From: CAYQJS01 sp964417895
GTDB lineage: Bacteria; Chloroflexota; UBA6077; SHYK01
Reading direction: 5' to 3'
Length of the DNA stretch: 64,000 nucleotides
Assembly (NCBI GenBank): GCA_964417895.1
Contig: CAYQJS010000006.1
Span: forward strand, 75,089-139,088
The notes below the pieces were generated by a model, which worked only from the letters and a program-made list of their open reading frames with translations, was not told the origin of the DNA and did not search any database. Each line of letters begins with the position of its first letter. The first letter of the stretch is position 1. Position numbers and translations under genes: made by a program. Shown piece after piece: positions 51,511 through 59,558 of the stretch.

Positions 51511-51654
51511 CACGCCGAGGGCACAAGCGCCCGTGTGGCGCGCGAGCTGCGGCGGGCCGGATGGCCGCTGGCGCGCGCTTTACGCGGCGGATGGACAGCG
51601 TGGCAGGCGTTGGGGTTGCCCATTGAGGCGAGGGAGCAGGAGGCCGAAGCCTAA
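51508..51654 (+). other. In-frame continuation of the rhodanese domain past UGA (candidate Sec codon or nonsense)
   Basis: After TGA (51508-51510) the frame stays open for 47 codons to TAA at 51652-51654, which abuts the prmA start. The peptide, TSARVARELRRAGWPLARAL followed by RGGWTAWQALGLPIEA, is the second half of a rhodanese domain. Homologues of the active-site loop, as I recall them, read YCTCPxExTSAR; here the sequence is YCT-UGA-HAEGTSAR, so UGA takes the place of the second Cys. Directly after it CGCC/GGCG and GGGC/GCCC can pair around ACAAGC, a possible bacterial SECIS-type hairpin. A TGC-to-TGA mutation or base error explains it equally simply. Confidence 0.6.
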
Positions 51655-52569
51655 GTGGACTGGCTCGAGATAGCGGTGACAGCTGACGCCGAGGCCGTTG
51701 ACGCGGTCGCCGAAGTGCTCCGCTCCTATGGGCGCGGCGTCGCCATCGACGAGCCGTTTGTCCAGCCCCGCTTCGATGAGCCACCAGAGCCGGATCCGAG
51801 CCGGCGCGCTGTAGTGAAGACCTACGTCCTCGATGATGTCGCTGCCCCCGAGGCGCTCCGCCGAATCGAGGAGGCGCTCTGGCACCTCGGGCAGCTGAGA
51901 ACGGTCGAGCCGCTCGCCACACGCAGGATCGCCGAGGAGGACTGGGCGAACGCCTGGAAACCGTACTTCCCGGTGCTGCGCGTCGGAGCGTCGACCGTGG
52001 TCGTTCCCGCCTGGCGCCGCCACCGCCGCCGTGAGGGTGAGCATGTCGTCCGGCTCGATCCGGGCATGGCGTTCGGGACCGGCATGCATCCCACGACGCG
52101 TCTGTGCCTCGCGGCGACGGAGCAGCTCGTCCACCCGGGTATTCGTGTGCTCGATCTGGGGACGGGTTCTGGAATACTGGCCATTGCGGCTGCCCGCCAT
52201 GGGGCTGGCGAGGTCCTGGCGGTGGACACCGATCCTCTGGCGGTCGAAGCAGCACGCGGGAACGTCCGGCTCAATCGCCTAGGGCGCGTGGTGAAGGTTC
52301 TCGAGGGGACGGTTTCGATAGATGCCGGGGGAGCGCCGGCTTTCGGCCGCTTCGACCTGATCCTGGCTAACATCACGGCCGCGGTTATCGCGTCGCTCGC
52401 CGCGGCGCTCGGAGCCGCGCTCGCGCCGAGGGGCCGAATCGCCGCATCCGGAATTCTCGAGGACCGGCTGGAGATGGTCACCAACGCGTGCGCCGCGTCA
52501 GGGATCCGGATCATCGACTGCCGGACAGAAGGGGACTGGGCGGCCATTATTGCTGCCCGGGAGTCCTGA
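51655..52569 (+). CDS. prmA: Ribosomal protein L11 methyltransferase
   Basis: SAM-dependent methyltransferase that trimethylates ribosomal protein L11. The 304 residues start at GTG 51655. Motifs: EEDWANAWKPYFPVLRVG, DPGMAFGTGMHPTTRLCL, the SAM-binding VLDLGTGSGILAIAAARHGA and the NPPY-equivalent LANITAAVI. prmA following dnaJ is a frequent arrangement. The next gene overlaps its end by 20 bases. Confidence 0.93.
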   Translation: MDWLEIAVTADAEAVDAVAEVLRSYGRGVAIDEPFVQPRFDEPPEPDPSRRAVVKTYVLDDVAAPEALRRIEEALWHLGQLRTVEPLATRRIAEEDWANAWKPYFPVLRVGASTVVVPAWRRHRRREGEHVVRLDPGMAFGTGMHPTTRLCLAATEQLVHPGIRVLDLGTGSGILAIAAARHGAGEVLAVDTDPLAVEAARGNVRLNRLGRVVKVLEGTVSIDAGGAPAFGRFDLILANITAAVIASLAAALGAALAPRGRIAASGILEDRLEMVTNACAASGIRIIDCRTEGDWAAIIAARES

Positions 52570-53356
52570 GCTGCCCGCCATCGTCACTCTCACGACGGAC
52601 TTCGACACGACCGACGCGTTTGTCGGGAGCATGAAGGGTGTCATCATGTCCCGGTGTCCGGAGGCCCAGGTAGTAGATATCGCGCACCGGGTTCCGGCTC
52701 ATGACATACGGGCCGGCGCGTTGCGCCTCGCCTCAGCGGCTCGCTTCTTCCCGGCCGGAACCGTGCACGTCGCCGTCGTGGACCCCGGTGTTGGGGGGCC
52801 GCGCCGTTCGATTGCCATTGAAGCCCTGGGTCAGCGCTTCGTCGGACCCGATAACGGCGTCCTTTCGCTAGCCGCCCCACGAGGCGCATCTGGCTGGATG
52901 GCGGTCGAGCTGACCAATCGGGCGTACTGGCTTCCCGACGTGAGCAACACGTTCCATGGGCGCGACGTCTTCGCGCCGGTCGCCGCCTACCTCGCATGCG
53001 GGGGCGAACTGCGGGAGCTGGGCGAGGTGGCCGATTCGATCCACCAGCTGCGGCTCCCGGTTCCGGATCTGCGCGGCGACCACGTTGTTGGCGCTGTGAT
53101 CGACGTCGATCGGTTCGGCAATCTCATCACGAACATTCGCCCGCGGCAGCTCGGTGGACGATCGGTGGCCCGTGTCGACGTGGGAGGGGCCTCCGTCGAT
53201 GGGCTGAGCAGCGCGTACGAGCCAACGCAGCCCCTGGTAGCCCTGGAAGACAGCGACGGCTGGATTGAGGTGGCTGCACCCGGAGGGAGTGCGGCGGCCG
53301 GCCTGGGCGTGGGCGTCGATGATCGGGTGGACGTCTACCTGGCACCCCTCAAATGA
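52550..53356 (+). CDS. SAM hydrolase (adenosine-forming), DUF62 / fluorinase-fold
   Basis: Converts S-adenosylmethionine to adenosine and methionine using an activated water. The 268 residues start at TTG 52550, overlapping prmA. The family signatures are IVTLTTDFDTTDAFVGSMKG in parts, HVAVVDPGVGGPRRSI, FVGPDNGVLS, TFHGRDVFAPVAAYLACG and VDRFGNLITNI. The Asp-Arg-His catalytic set of hydroxide adenosyltransferases appears present. Chlorinase or fluorinase activity is unlikely without the extra loop. Confidence 0.9.
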   Translation: MLPGSPELPAIVTLTTDFDTTDAFVGSMKGVIMSRCPEAQVVDIAHRVPAHDIRAGALRLASAARFFPAGTVHVAVVDPGVGGPRRSIAIEALGQRFVGPDNGVLSLAAPRGASGWMAVELTNRAYWLPDVSNTFHGRDVFAPVAAYLACGGELRELGEVADSIHQLRLPVPDLRGDHVVGAVIDVDRFGNLITNIRPRQLGGRSVARVDVGGASVDGLSSAYEPTQPLVALEDSDGWIEVAAPGGSAAAGLGVGVDDRVDVYLAPLK

Positions 53357-55990
53357 GTGTTTGAGCGGGCTCGCCACCCTGCCTTAATAGCGGGCGCCGC
53401 GGCTGCGCTGCTCGTCGCTCTGGCATATGGCCCCGGGCTGGCAGGCGGCGGTGTGCTGGTCCCTGGAGACATGCTGGACGCCTTCGCCCCGTGGACGATG
53501 CCGTCATCGGTGCGGCCGGCGAACGGCCTCCTCGGGGACCTCGTCCAGCAGATGTACCCCTGGCGGGTTTTCGCGCATGCGGAGATCGCCGTCGGTCGGT
53601 TTCCCCTGTGGAATCCGCACGTTGGAGGTGGGACGCCCCTTTTTGCCAACGGCCAGTCGGCGCTGCTGTTCCCCTTGAATGTCGCGGTGCTCTGGCTGCC
53701 ACCCGAGGTTGCAGCCACGGCGGTCCAGCTTGCGAAGCCACCGCTCGCCGCCATCGGCGTCGCTTTGTTCCTGCGAGCGCTCGGTATCGGAGGCCTCGGG
53801 TGTGTTGTCGCCGGCCTGGCCTGGGCCTTTTCCGGACCGATGGTCGCGTGGCTCGGCTGGCCCCACACCAATGCCTTGCTCGTCGTTCCCTTCTGCTTCT
53901 GGACTGCAACCCGATGGCTGCAAACGGGCGCTCTGAACTGGTGGCTGAGCCATTCAGCGGCTGTAGGCGTTCAGCTGCTGGGGGGCCATCCCGAGACGAC
54001 AGCCCACACGCTCGTGGCGCTCGGGGTATTCGTGGTCGTCTGGCTGGCCGGAGACGTCGCTCCGGGAATCGGCCCTTTCTGGCGTACAACGTTGCGCAAA
54101 TTCGTGACCCATGGGTCGGCGGGCGCGTCACCCCCTCCCTCACCCTCCCCCGTCGAGGGGGAGGGAAGAAAGCCCCCTCCCCCCTTGCGGGGGAGGGTTG
54201 GGGTGGGGGGTAACGAACTTCTGCGATTCGGTACTAGTAACCCACTCGTGCGCGTGTTGTCGCGTGGCATCGGCTGGGGTGGGGCCGTTGCGGCCGGGGC
54301 AGCGCTCGCGGGGGTGCAGGTCATCCCGCTCCTGGCGGCCATCTCGGACAGCATCACCGCCGCAGAGCGCGACGCTCGAAGCCTCGCTGGCCTCACACTG
54401 GAGGCGCCGACGGCTCTGACCTGGATCGTGCCGAGCTTCTTCGGTACTCCGCTGGCGCAAACGTTCGGCGCCCTCAATTTTCTCAACTACAACGAGACAC
54501 TCGGCTACGTCGGGCTTGGGACGCTGGCGGCGGCCGCCGTGTCTTTCGCATCGCCCGCCCGGCGGGGATGGGCCGGCGTGCTCGCGCTTACCCTCATCGC
54601 CGTCGGCCTCACCTATGGCCTGCCGGTGCTCACCGAGCTGCGGCGCCTACCAGGGCTGAGCCACGCGGCCAACACCCGCTTCGTGTTCTTCGTGGCTTTC
54701 GGCCTGGCGTGCCTGGCTGGCATCGGAATCGACGCCATGGTCCGGCGACGCAGGTCGCTCGTTCCCTACGTGGGCATCGCACTCTGCGGCGCTCTCGGCG
54801 TCGGCGTCGCGGGCCTTGCGCTGTCGCCGAACCTGCTGACGCCGAGCGTGGACAGCGCAGCTCCCCTTACGCCGCTGGGCGCGGCCATGGTTCGCCAGCA
54901 AGAACTGTGGAAGGCGGCCGGCATCGCGGGTGCCTGGGCCATCGTCTTTATCTTCGTGGCGTTTGGGAGGCGGGCTGCCCCGGCCCGATGGGCCGGCGCC
55001 GGCCTGGTCGTGGCGGTTCTGGCGCTCGACCTCCTCCTTTTTGGCAGCCGCTACAACCCGATCGTCCCACCTGAGACCCTCCGGCGCGTGCCCGATGCCG
55101 TCGCTTTCGTGCGCGAGCGGGACCCCGGGGGCCGCGTGATCGGTCTGGGAGAGGCGCTGCTTCCCAACACCGCCATGCTGTTCGGCCTCAATGACCTGCG
55201 GGTGTACGAGCCGGTGGCGGATCGGCGCGTTCTCTCCTATTTCGAGCGGATCGACCCGACGCTGGAGTCGGACATTCGCTCGCGCTTCTACCTGTTCGTG
55301 TGGCATCCCGACGTCCCCATGCTGAGCCTGGCTGGCGTTCGGTGGGTCCTTAGCCCGGCGGTCGATGCGAGAGTGGCGCCCGAGCACACTCTCGCCAACG
55401 CCGGGCTCGTGATGCGCTACCGAGACCGCGTCGCGGCCGTCTGGGAGAACCCGTTCGCCCGCCCACGGGCCTATCTGTCGGATAGCTGGGAGGAGGTCGT
55501 GGACGCGCGCCCCGCCCTGGCAGCCGTGGCGCGAAGCAGCGGCCCGCAAGGCGGGTCGTCGGTCGTCGAGCAACGTCTTGTGGCAAGCTCGGGAGCGCAG
55601 CGCCCACGGGACAACCAGGGGACCGGCGAATCGACCGCGCTAGGGGAGCTGAAGCCAGGCCCGGGCGATGTCGAGGCCAGCTTCTCGCCCGGTCGGGTGG
55701 AGATCCACTTCCGGGCCGCTCGGCCCTCGCTCCTCGTGGTCAACGACGCCTACTATGCGGGATGGCAGGCCTGGGTGGACGGCCATGGAACCGACGTCGT
55801 GCATGCCAACTACTTATTCATGGGAGTCGCGGTTCCAGCCGGAGAGCATAGCGTGACACTGGAGTACCGCCCGGCTGCCGTCCCGCTCGGGGTGGGGGTG
55901 ACTGCTGGAGCGTTGTTGGCCCTCGGATCGCTCGCCGTGGTGGCCAGACGCCGAGCGGTGAGGGCGGCGGCGCGTCGGCCGCCGGGTTAG
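53357..55990 (+). CDS. YfhO-like multi-pass membrane protein
   Basis: An 877-residue integral membrane protein from GTG 53357. About 11-13 hydrophobic helices precede a C-terminal soluble beta domain (SFSPGRVEIHFRAARPSLLV, AYYAGWQAWVDGHGTDVVHA, ANYLFMGVAVPAGEHSVTL) and a last helix. This is the YfhO family, GT-C-like proteins linked to lipoteichoic-acid or other polymer glycosylation. The early motif PLWNPHVGGGTPLFANGQSA supports it. Residues about 255-285 (SPPPSPSPVEGEG, KPPPPLRGRVGVGG) come from a GC-rich palindromic repeat inserted in frame in a cytoplasmic loop. A second low-complexity stretch occurs near 720-765. Confidence 0.82.
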   Translation: MFERARHPALIAGAAAALLVALAYGPGLAGGGVLVPGDMLDAFAPWTMPSSVRPANGLLGDLVQQMYPWRVFAHAEIAVGRFPLWNPHVGGGTPLFANGQSALLFPLNVAVLWLPPEVAATAVQLAKPPLAAIGVALFLRALGIGGLGCVVAGLAWAFSGPMVAWLGWPHTNALLVVPFCFWTATRWLQTGALNWWLSHSAAVGVQLLGGHPETTAHTLVALGVFVVVWLAGDVAPGIGPFWRTTLRKFVTHGSAGASPPPSPSPVEGEGRKPPPPLRGRVGVGGNELLRFGTSNPLVRVLSRGIGWGGAVAAGAALAGVQVIPLLAAISDSITAAERDARSLAGLTLEAPTALTWIVPSFFGTPLAQTFGALNFLNYNETLGYVGLGTLAAAAVSFASPARRGWAGVLALTLIAVGLTYGLPVLTELRRLPGLSHAANTRFVFFVAFGLACLAGIGIDAMVRRRRSLVPYVGIALCGALGVGVAGLALSPNLLTPSVDSAAPLTPLGAAMVRQQELWKAAGIAGAWAIVFIFVAFGRRAAPARWAGAGLVVAVLALDLLLFGSRYNPIVPPETLRRVPDAVAFVRERDPGGRVIGLGEALLPNTAMLFGLNDLRVYEPVADRRVLSYFERIDPTLESDIRSRFYLFVWHPDVPMLSLAGVRWVLSPAVDARVAPEHTLANAGLVMRYRDRVAAVWENPFARPRAYLSDSWEEVVDARPALAAVARSSGPQGGSSVVEQRLVASSGAQRPRDNQGTGESTALGELKPGPGDVEASFSPGRVEIHFRAARPSLLVVNDAYYAGWQAWVDGHGTDVVHANYLFMGVAVPAGEHSVTLEYRPAAVPLGVGVTAGALLALGSLAVVARRRAVRAAARRPPG
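54121..54216. repeat. GC-rich palindromic repeat inserted in a coding region
   Basis: CCCCCTCCCTCACCCTCCCC, CCCCGTCGAGGGGGAGGG and CCCCTTGCGGGGGAGGG with GGTTGGGGTGGGGGG make a pair of stem-loops. The sequence keeps the YfhO-like frame open. Similar material occurs at 29590-29712 and as CCTCTCCCAGAGGGAGAAGG at 56036-56057. Confidence 0.75.
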
Positions 55991-56086
55991 AATCGAGGGT
56001 TCGGGGTGCGACCTGGATTTCCCACCCGGGCAAGCCCTCTCCCAGAGGGAGAAGGGGACGCCGCGAGGCCGGGAGGCCACATTCCT

Positions 56087-57481
56087 GTGAATCTCGCCCA
56101 AACCCCGGGGCCGCGCCGCGTACGCAGCGCCTCTATCGCCACGCTCGGATGCAAGCTGAACCAGGCGGAGAGCTATCGGGTGCAAGTCGAGCTAGCGCGC
56201 GCGGGTGTGGACCTGGTGCCGTTTGGAGACCCCGCCGACCTCACTATCGTCAACACCTGCACCGTCACCCACGTTGCCGACCAGCAAGGCCGGCAGCTGT
56301 TGCGCCGCGCCGCGCGTATCGGCCCCGGCTCATACGTCGTGGCTATGGGTTGCTACGCGCAGGTCGCGCCCGACGAGGTGCGTGCGATCAGCGGGGTCGA
56401 CTACGTGGTGACGGCGCGGAAGGAGCAGCTCGTCGAACAGCTCGAGGAGCAGGGGCTGGTATTGGGTCCCGAGGATGCCGGAGAGACGGGCCCGCAGGCC
56501 AGCCCCGACGCCCTGGTGTCCCTCCCGGTGAGCCGGGTACGTCAGTTCGTGAAGATCCAGGACGGGTGTGATGACTACTGCACGTACTGCATCGTCCCCT
56601 TCGCGCGCGGCCACAGTCTCAGCCGCCCGGCCGACGACATCGTCCACGAGGTCAACTCCCTCGTAGCGCGCGGCTGCCGCGAAGTCGTTCTCACCGGGGT
56701 GCAGATCGGAGCGTACGGCCGCGACCGCTACTACCTGAAAGGACAGCAGCTCCCACCGCCGGGTGCGCCGCTGGCCGCCCTGGTGCGCCAACTTCTGGAC
56801 GAGACCCATGTAGCGCGCGTTCGCATCTCTTCAATTCAGCCACAGGATTGGGCTGAGGAGTTCCTCGAGCTCTTCGCCGATCGACGGCTGTGTCGACACC
56901 TCCATCTGCCACTGCAGTCGGGCTGCGACACCACGCTGCGGCGGATGGCGCGGAGGTACACGACCGCCGGCTTCGCGGATCTCGTCGACAGACTTCGCGG
57001 CCGAATGCCGGATGTTGCGATCACGGCCGACATGATCACGGGGTTCCCGGGAGAGAGCGAAGCCGAGCACAGGGAGAGCGTGAGTTTCGCCCGCGCAATC
57101 GAGTTCGCCGACGTCCACGTCTTCCGTTATTCGCCGCGGCGCGGAACGGCAGCGAGCCGCATGGGCGACCACGTGCCACCGGAGGTGAAGAAACGGCGCA
57201 GCGAAGAGCTCCGCGAAGCTGCGGGTGCGATGGGGGCGGCATACCGGGAGCGCTTCGTTGGTAAGCGCAGCGCCGTCCTCTGGGAGGAGGAGTTGGCTTG
57301 GCGCGAGGACGACACGCGCCGGGGATGGGCAGGGCTGACCGACAACTATCTGCGCGTCGAGCTTACGGCTGACGAGGATCTCCTCGGCGCGACGAGCGAG
57401 GTCACTCTCGGTCGCCTTAGCGGACCCGTCTTCGCGGGCACTCTCTGGCGTGAGGCGCGAGGCGCGAGGCGCGAGGCGTGA
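56087..57481 (+). CDS. mtaB: tRNA (N6-threonylcarbamoyladenosine(37)-C2)-methylthiotransferase MtaB
   Basis: Radical-SAM methylthiotransferase that converts t6A37 to ms2t6A37 in tRNA. GTG 56087 gives 464 residues. N-terminal UPF0004 cluster: TLGCKLNQAES, VNTCTVTHVAD and AMGCYAQVAPDE (three Cys). Radical-SAM motif: CDDYCTYCIVPFARG. The TRAM domain lies at the C-terminus. TLGCKLNQAE and the lack of extended MiaB features place it in MtaB. The last 10 residues (EARGARREA) come from a GAGGCGCGAGGC repeat tract, so the natural end is altered. Confidence 0.9.
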   Translation: MNLAQTPGPRRVRSASIATLGCKLNQAESYRVQVELARAGVDLVPFGDPADLTIVNTCTVTHVADQQGRQLLRRAARIGPGSYVVAMGCYAQVAPDEVRAISGVDYVVTARKEQLVEQLEEQGLVLGPEDAGETGPQASPDALVSLPVSRVRQFVKIQDGCDDYCTYCIVPFARGHSLSRPADDIVHEVNSLVARGCREVVLTGVQIGAYGRDRYYLKGQQLPPPGAPLAALVRQLLDETHVARVRISSIQPQDWAEEFLELFADRRLCRHLHLPLQSGCDTTLRRMARRYTTAGFADLVDRLRGRMPDVAITADMITGFPGESEAEHRESVSFARAIEFADVHVFRYSPRRGTAASRMGDHVPPEVKKRRSEELREAAGAMGAAYRERFVGKRSAVLWEEELAWREDDTRRGWAGLTDNYLRVELTADEDLLGATSEVTLGRLSGPVFAGTLWREARGARREA

Positions 57482-57563
57482 GGCGTGAGGCGTGAGGCAC
57501 GAGGCGTGCGGCGCGAGGCGTGCGGCGCGAGGCGTGAGGCGCGAGGCGCGAGGCGAGGGGCGT
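57451..57563. repeat. Tandem GAGGCG(C/T) low-complexity tract
   Basis: About 14-16 degenerate copies of a 7-base unit GAGGCGY, with some GTGCGGC variants, run from the end of mtaB into the spacer just before the assembly gap. It likely caused the gap. Confidence 0.8.
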
Positions 57564-57586
57564 GACACGTGAGGGGGGGCGAGTTG

Positions 57587-57932
57587 ATGGCGCAGGAAGC
57601 TGACTGCCTNNNNNNNNNNCGGTGAGATTCCCTCCACGATTGTCTCCCAAGGCGAGGGCATCACCGCATTTCGAGACATCGCTCCCCAGGCACCCACGCA
57701 CATCCTGGTCGTCCCGGACCGGCACATTCCTGGCGCGTCCGCCGCGACGGGCACGGACGACGCGATCGTGGGGCGGCTCATCCGCCTTGCGGCCGAGCTG
57801 GCCCGCCAGGAAGGAATCGCCGACAGCGGGTATCGGTTGGTCATAAATCAGGGGGAGGACGCGGGCCAGACAGTGCCGCACCTTCACGTGCATCTGCTCG
57901 GCGGCAAGCTGCTGCCCGTGCCGCTGGCGTAG
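57587..57932 (+). CDS. HIT-family (histidine triad) nucleotide-binding protein, interrupted by assembly gap
   Basis: The frame from ATG 57587 (MAQEADCL) meets ten N. The frame after the gap (GEIPSTIV, FRDIAPQAPTHILVVPDRHI, VINQGEDAGQTVPHLHVHLLGGK) is a typical HIT protein with the HxHxH motif near 57880, ending at TAG 57932. The two sides are out of phase if the gap is exactly ten bases. About six residues (the usual FCxI region) are missing, so the gap length is a placeholder. Products hydrolyse purine phosphoramidates. Real gene, incompletely sequenced. Confidence 0.8.
57610..57619. other. Assembly gap (10 N)
   Basis: Ten N inside the 5' end of the HIT gene. Length inconsistent with the reading frame, so it represents unknown size. 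Confidence 0.98.
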
Positions 57933-57944
57933 GATAACCCCGGG

Positions 57945-59381
57945 TTAAGCGAACAGATCGTCCGGCGTCAGTAGCATCAGATCGCCGTGCTGAGCGCGCT
58001 GGCGCAATACCGCGTCGAATCCCGAACGGCTTGCCAGCACCCATAGGGGCCGCTCCGCGAGCGGAAGCGCCTCGGCCTTGCGTTGCAGTCCGACGAAGAC
58101 TCGCTCGTCGACCTCCGAATTCGACCACTTGCATTCGCCGATGAGCGTAGCGCGCCCACGCTCGAGCCCGACGAGATCGATCTCGTCTTTCCCGTCCCAC
58201 CATCGCCCGAGCTGGGCGAAAGACACCGGCAGCTCTCCGCCAGCCAGACGACGCCAGAGGAACTGGTGGCAGACCTCCTCCCACGTCGTTCGTGCGACGA
58301 ACTCGTCCAGGTGTGGCGCTACGTCGCGCTCCCACACGTGCGCGCCCCTACCCAGTTGGATCAGCGACTGGTGTGGCGCAACGTAATGGAACCAGAACCG
58401 GAGGTAGGGATCGGCGAGCCGATAGAGCACCCGTTGGCTGCGCACCTGCTCCCACTCGGTCACTGGCACCTCGCGCTGCAAGAACTGCAGCTCCTGCAGT
58501 CGGCGCAGCTGGTCGAGGATGTCATTCACGCCGCCTCGGCCAAGCGCCCTGGCGATGTCGCTGGGCCGCTCCTGGCCGGCAGCAACGGCCCGGAGAATCG
58601 AGGCGTACATCGCCTCCTGGTGGAACTCGGTGCGCAACAGCTCTTCAGCTTCCCGAAACAAAAAGTGTCCCGGCGACAGGAAGGTGGCTTGAACCATCTC
58701 GTCGAGCCGTCTCCTTGGCTCCCAGTGCCGGAGATACGCCGGGATGCCGCCAAAGCAGGCGTAGGCGCGGATCCGGTCGTCGGCCTGCAAATGGGGGAAA
58801 AATCTGGCAGAGTCGAAGTAGTCGAACGGGTGCACCTCGACCTGGGCCGTCCGGCGGCCGTGCAATGGACCGGTGGCGCCCGTGAGGCCCTGCATGAAGG
58901 AGAAGGCGGATCCGGCCAGTACCAGCATGAAGCTCGCACTGGACTGCTCATGGACGCGGTCCCACCACGCCTGGACGAGCGTATCGAGCCCAGCCGTCAT
59001 CTCACAGAGGTACGGAAACTCGTCGAACACCAGGAGAAGGCGTCGGTTCGAGGTAACCGCCCGCTCGAGGTACTGAAGGACGGCCGGCCAGTCTGGGAAC
59101 GGGGCGACGCGAAGATACGGGTCATCGAGAAGGTCTGCTACCTGGGCCGCGAGCCCGGCGAGAATGTCGCGCTCTGCGACGCGTGTGCCATACAGATAAA
59201 CGGCGGCCTTACCGTTCGAAAAGTGGGAGAGGAGAGCAGATTTCCCGACGCGGCGTCGGCCCCACAATGTGACAAGCTGAGGGCGGCCACCCTCCGCCGT
59301 CCATGCGGCTTCTAGCTGGGCAAGCTCCCGTTCGCGATTGAAGAAGAGATCGGAGGAAAGCTCCAAGGCCATTTCGAGCAT
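57945..59381 (-). CDS. AAA ATPase with DUF234-type nuclease-like C-terminus
   Basis: A 478-residue protein of the archaeal-type ATP_bind/DUF234 family. Opening RERELAQLEAAW, then Walker A GRRRVGKSALL (about 41-51), Walker B LLLVFDEFPYL and a sensor region LVLAGSAFSFM. A winged-helix segment follows (PSDIARALGRGGVNDILDQLRRLQELQFLQ in parts). The C-terminal domain has DEIDLVGLERGRATLIGECKW, the D..ExK core of restriction-type nucleases. Start ATG 59381 or 59372. Stand-alone in Bacteria and Archaea; proposed mobile or defence ATPases, function unproven. Convergent with the HIT gene. Confidence 0.82.
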   Translation of the reverse strand: MLEMALELSSDLFFNRERELAQLEAAWTAEGGRPQLVTLWGRRRVGKSALLSHFSNGKAAVYLYGTRVAERDILAGLAAQVADLLDDPYLRVAPFPDWPAVLQYLERAVTSNRRLLLVFDEFPYLCEMTAGLDTLVQAWWDRVHEQSSASFMLVLAGSAFSFMQGLTGATGPLHGRRTAQVEVHPFDYFDSARFFPHLQADDRIRAYACFGGIPAYLRHWEPRRRLDEMVQATFLSPGHFLFREAEELLRTEFHQEAMYASILRAVAAGQERPSDIARALGRGGVNDILDQLRRLQELQFLQREVPVTEWEQVRSQRVLYRLADPYLRFWFHYVAPHQSLIQLGRGAHVWERDVAPHLDEFVARTTWEEVCHQFLWRRLAGGELPVSFAQLGRWWDGKDEIDLVGLERGRATLIGECKWSNSEVDERVFVGLQRKAEALPLAERPLWVLASRSGFDAVLRQRAQHGDLMLLTPDDLFA

Positions 59382-59383
59382 CC

Positions 59384-59460
59384 ATCAGGTTCCAACCTGC
59401 CAGGTTTCAATCTAGTAGGTTTTGTACCCACCAGGTTTCTAACCTGCCAGGTTCTCAATC
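59384..59460. repeat. AACCTGCCAGGTT palindrome cluster
   Basis: Two perfect 13-base palindromes AACCTGCCAGGTT at 59394-59406 and 59441-59453, plus three half copies (CAGGTT, AGTAGGTT, CACCAGGTT), in the spacer between the ATPase and sucC. Spacing is irregular, so it is not a CRISPR array. Similar CAGGTT repeats are, as I recall, common in Chloroflexota. Confidence 0.75.
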
Positions 59461-59558
59461 TGCTGGACTATATCCGTGGGCCGCCGCTCTCTGCAACCCT
59501 GGCTCAGCCGGGCCTCTGCTACCATATACTCCCCCCGACCAGTGCCCGGAGCGCCCGT

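Noticed and set aside
58083..59315. 410-codon open frame on the plus strand
   Set aside because: Antisense of the AAA/DUF234 ATPase with its Walker motifs.
59384..59460. Possible CRISPR array
   Set aside because: Repeats are 13 bases, irregularly spaced and partly degenerate, with no unique spacers and no cas genes.
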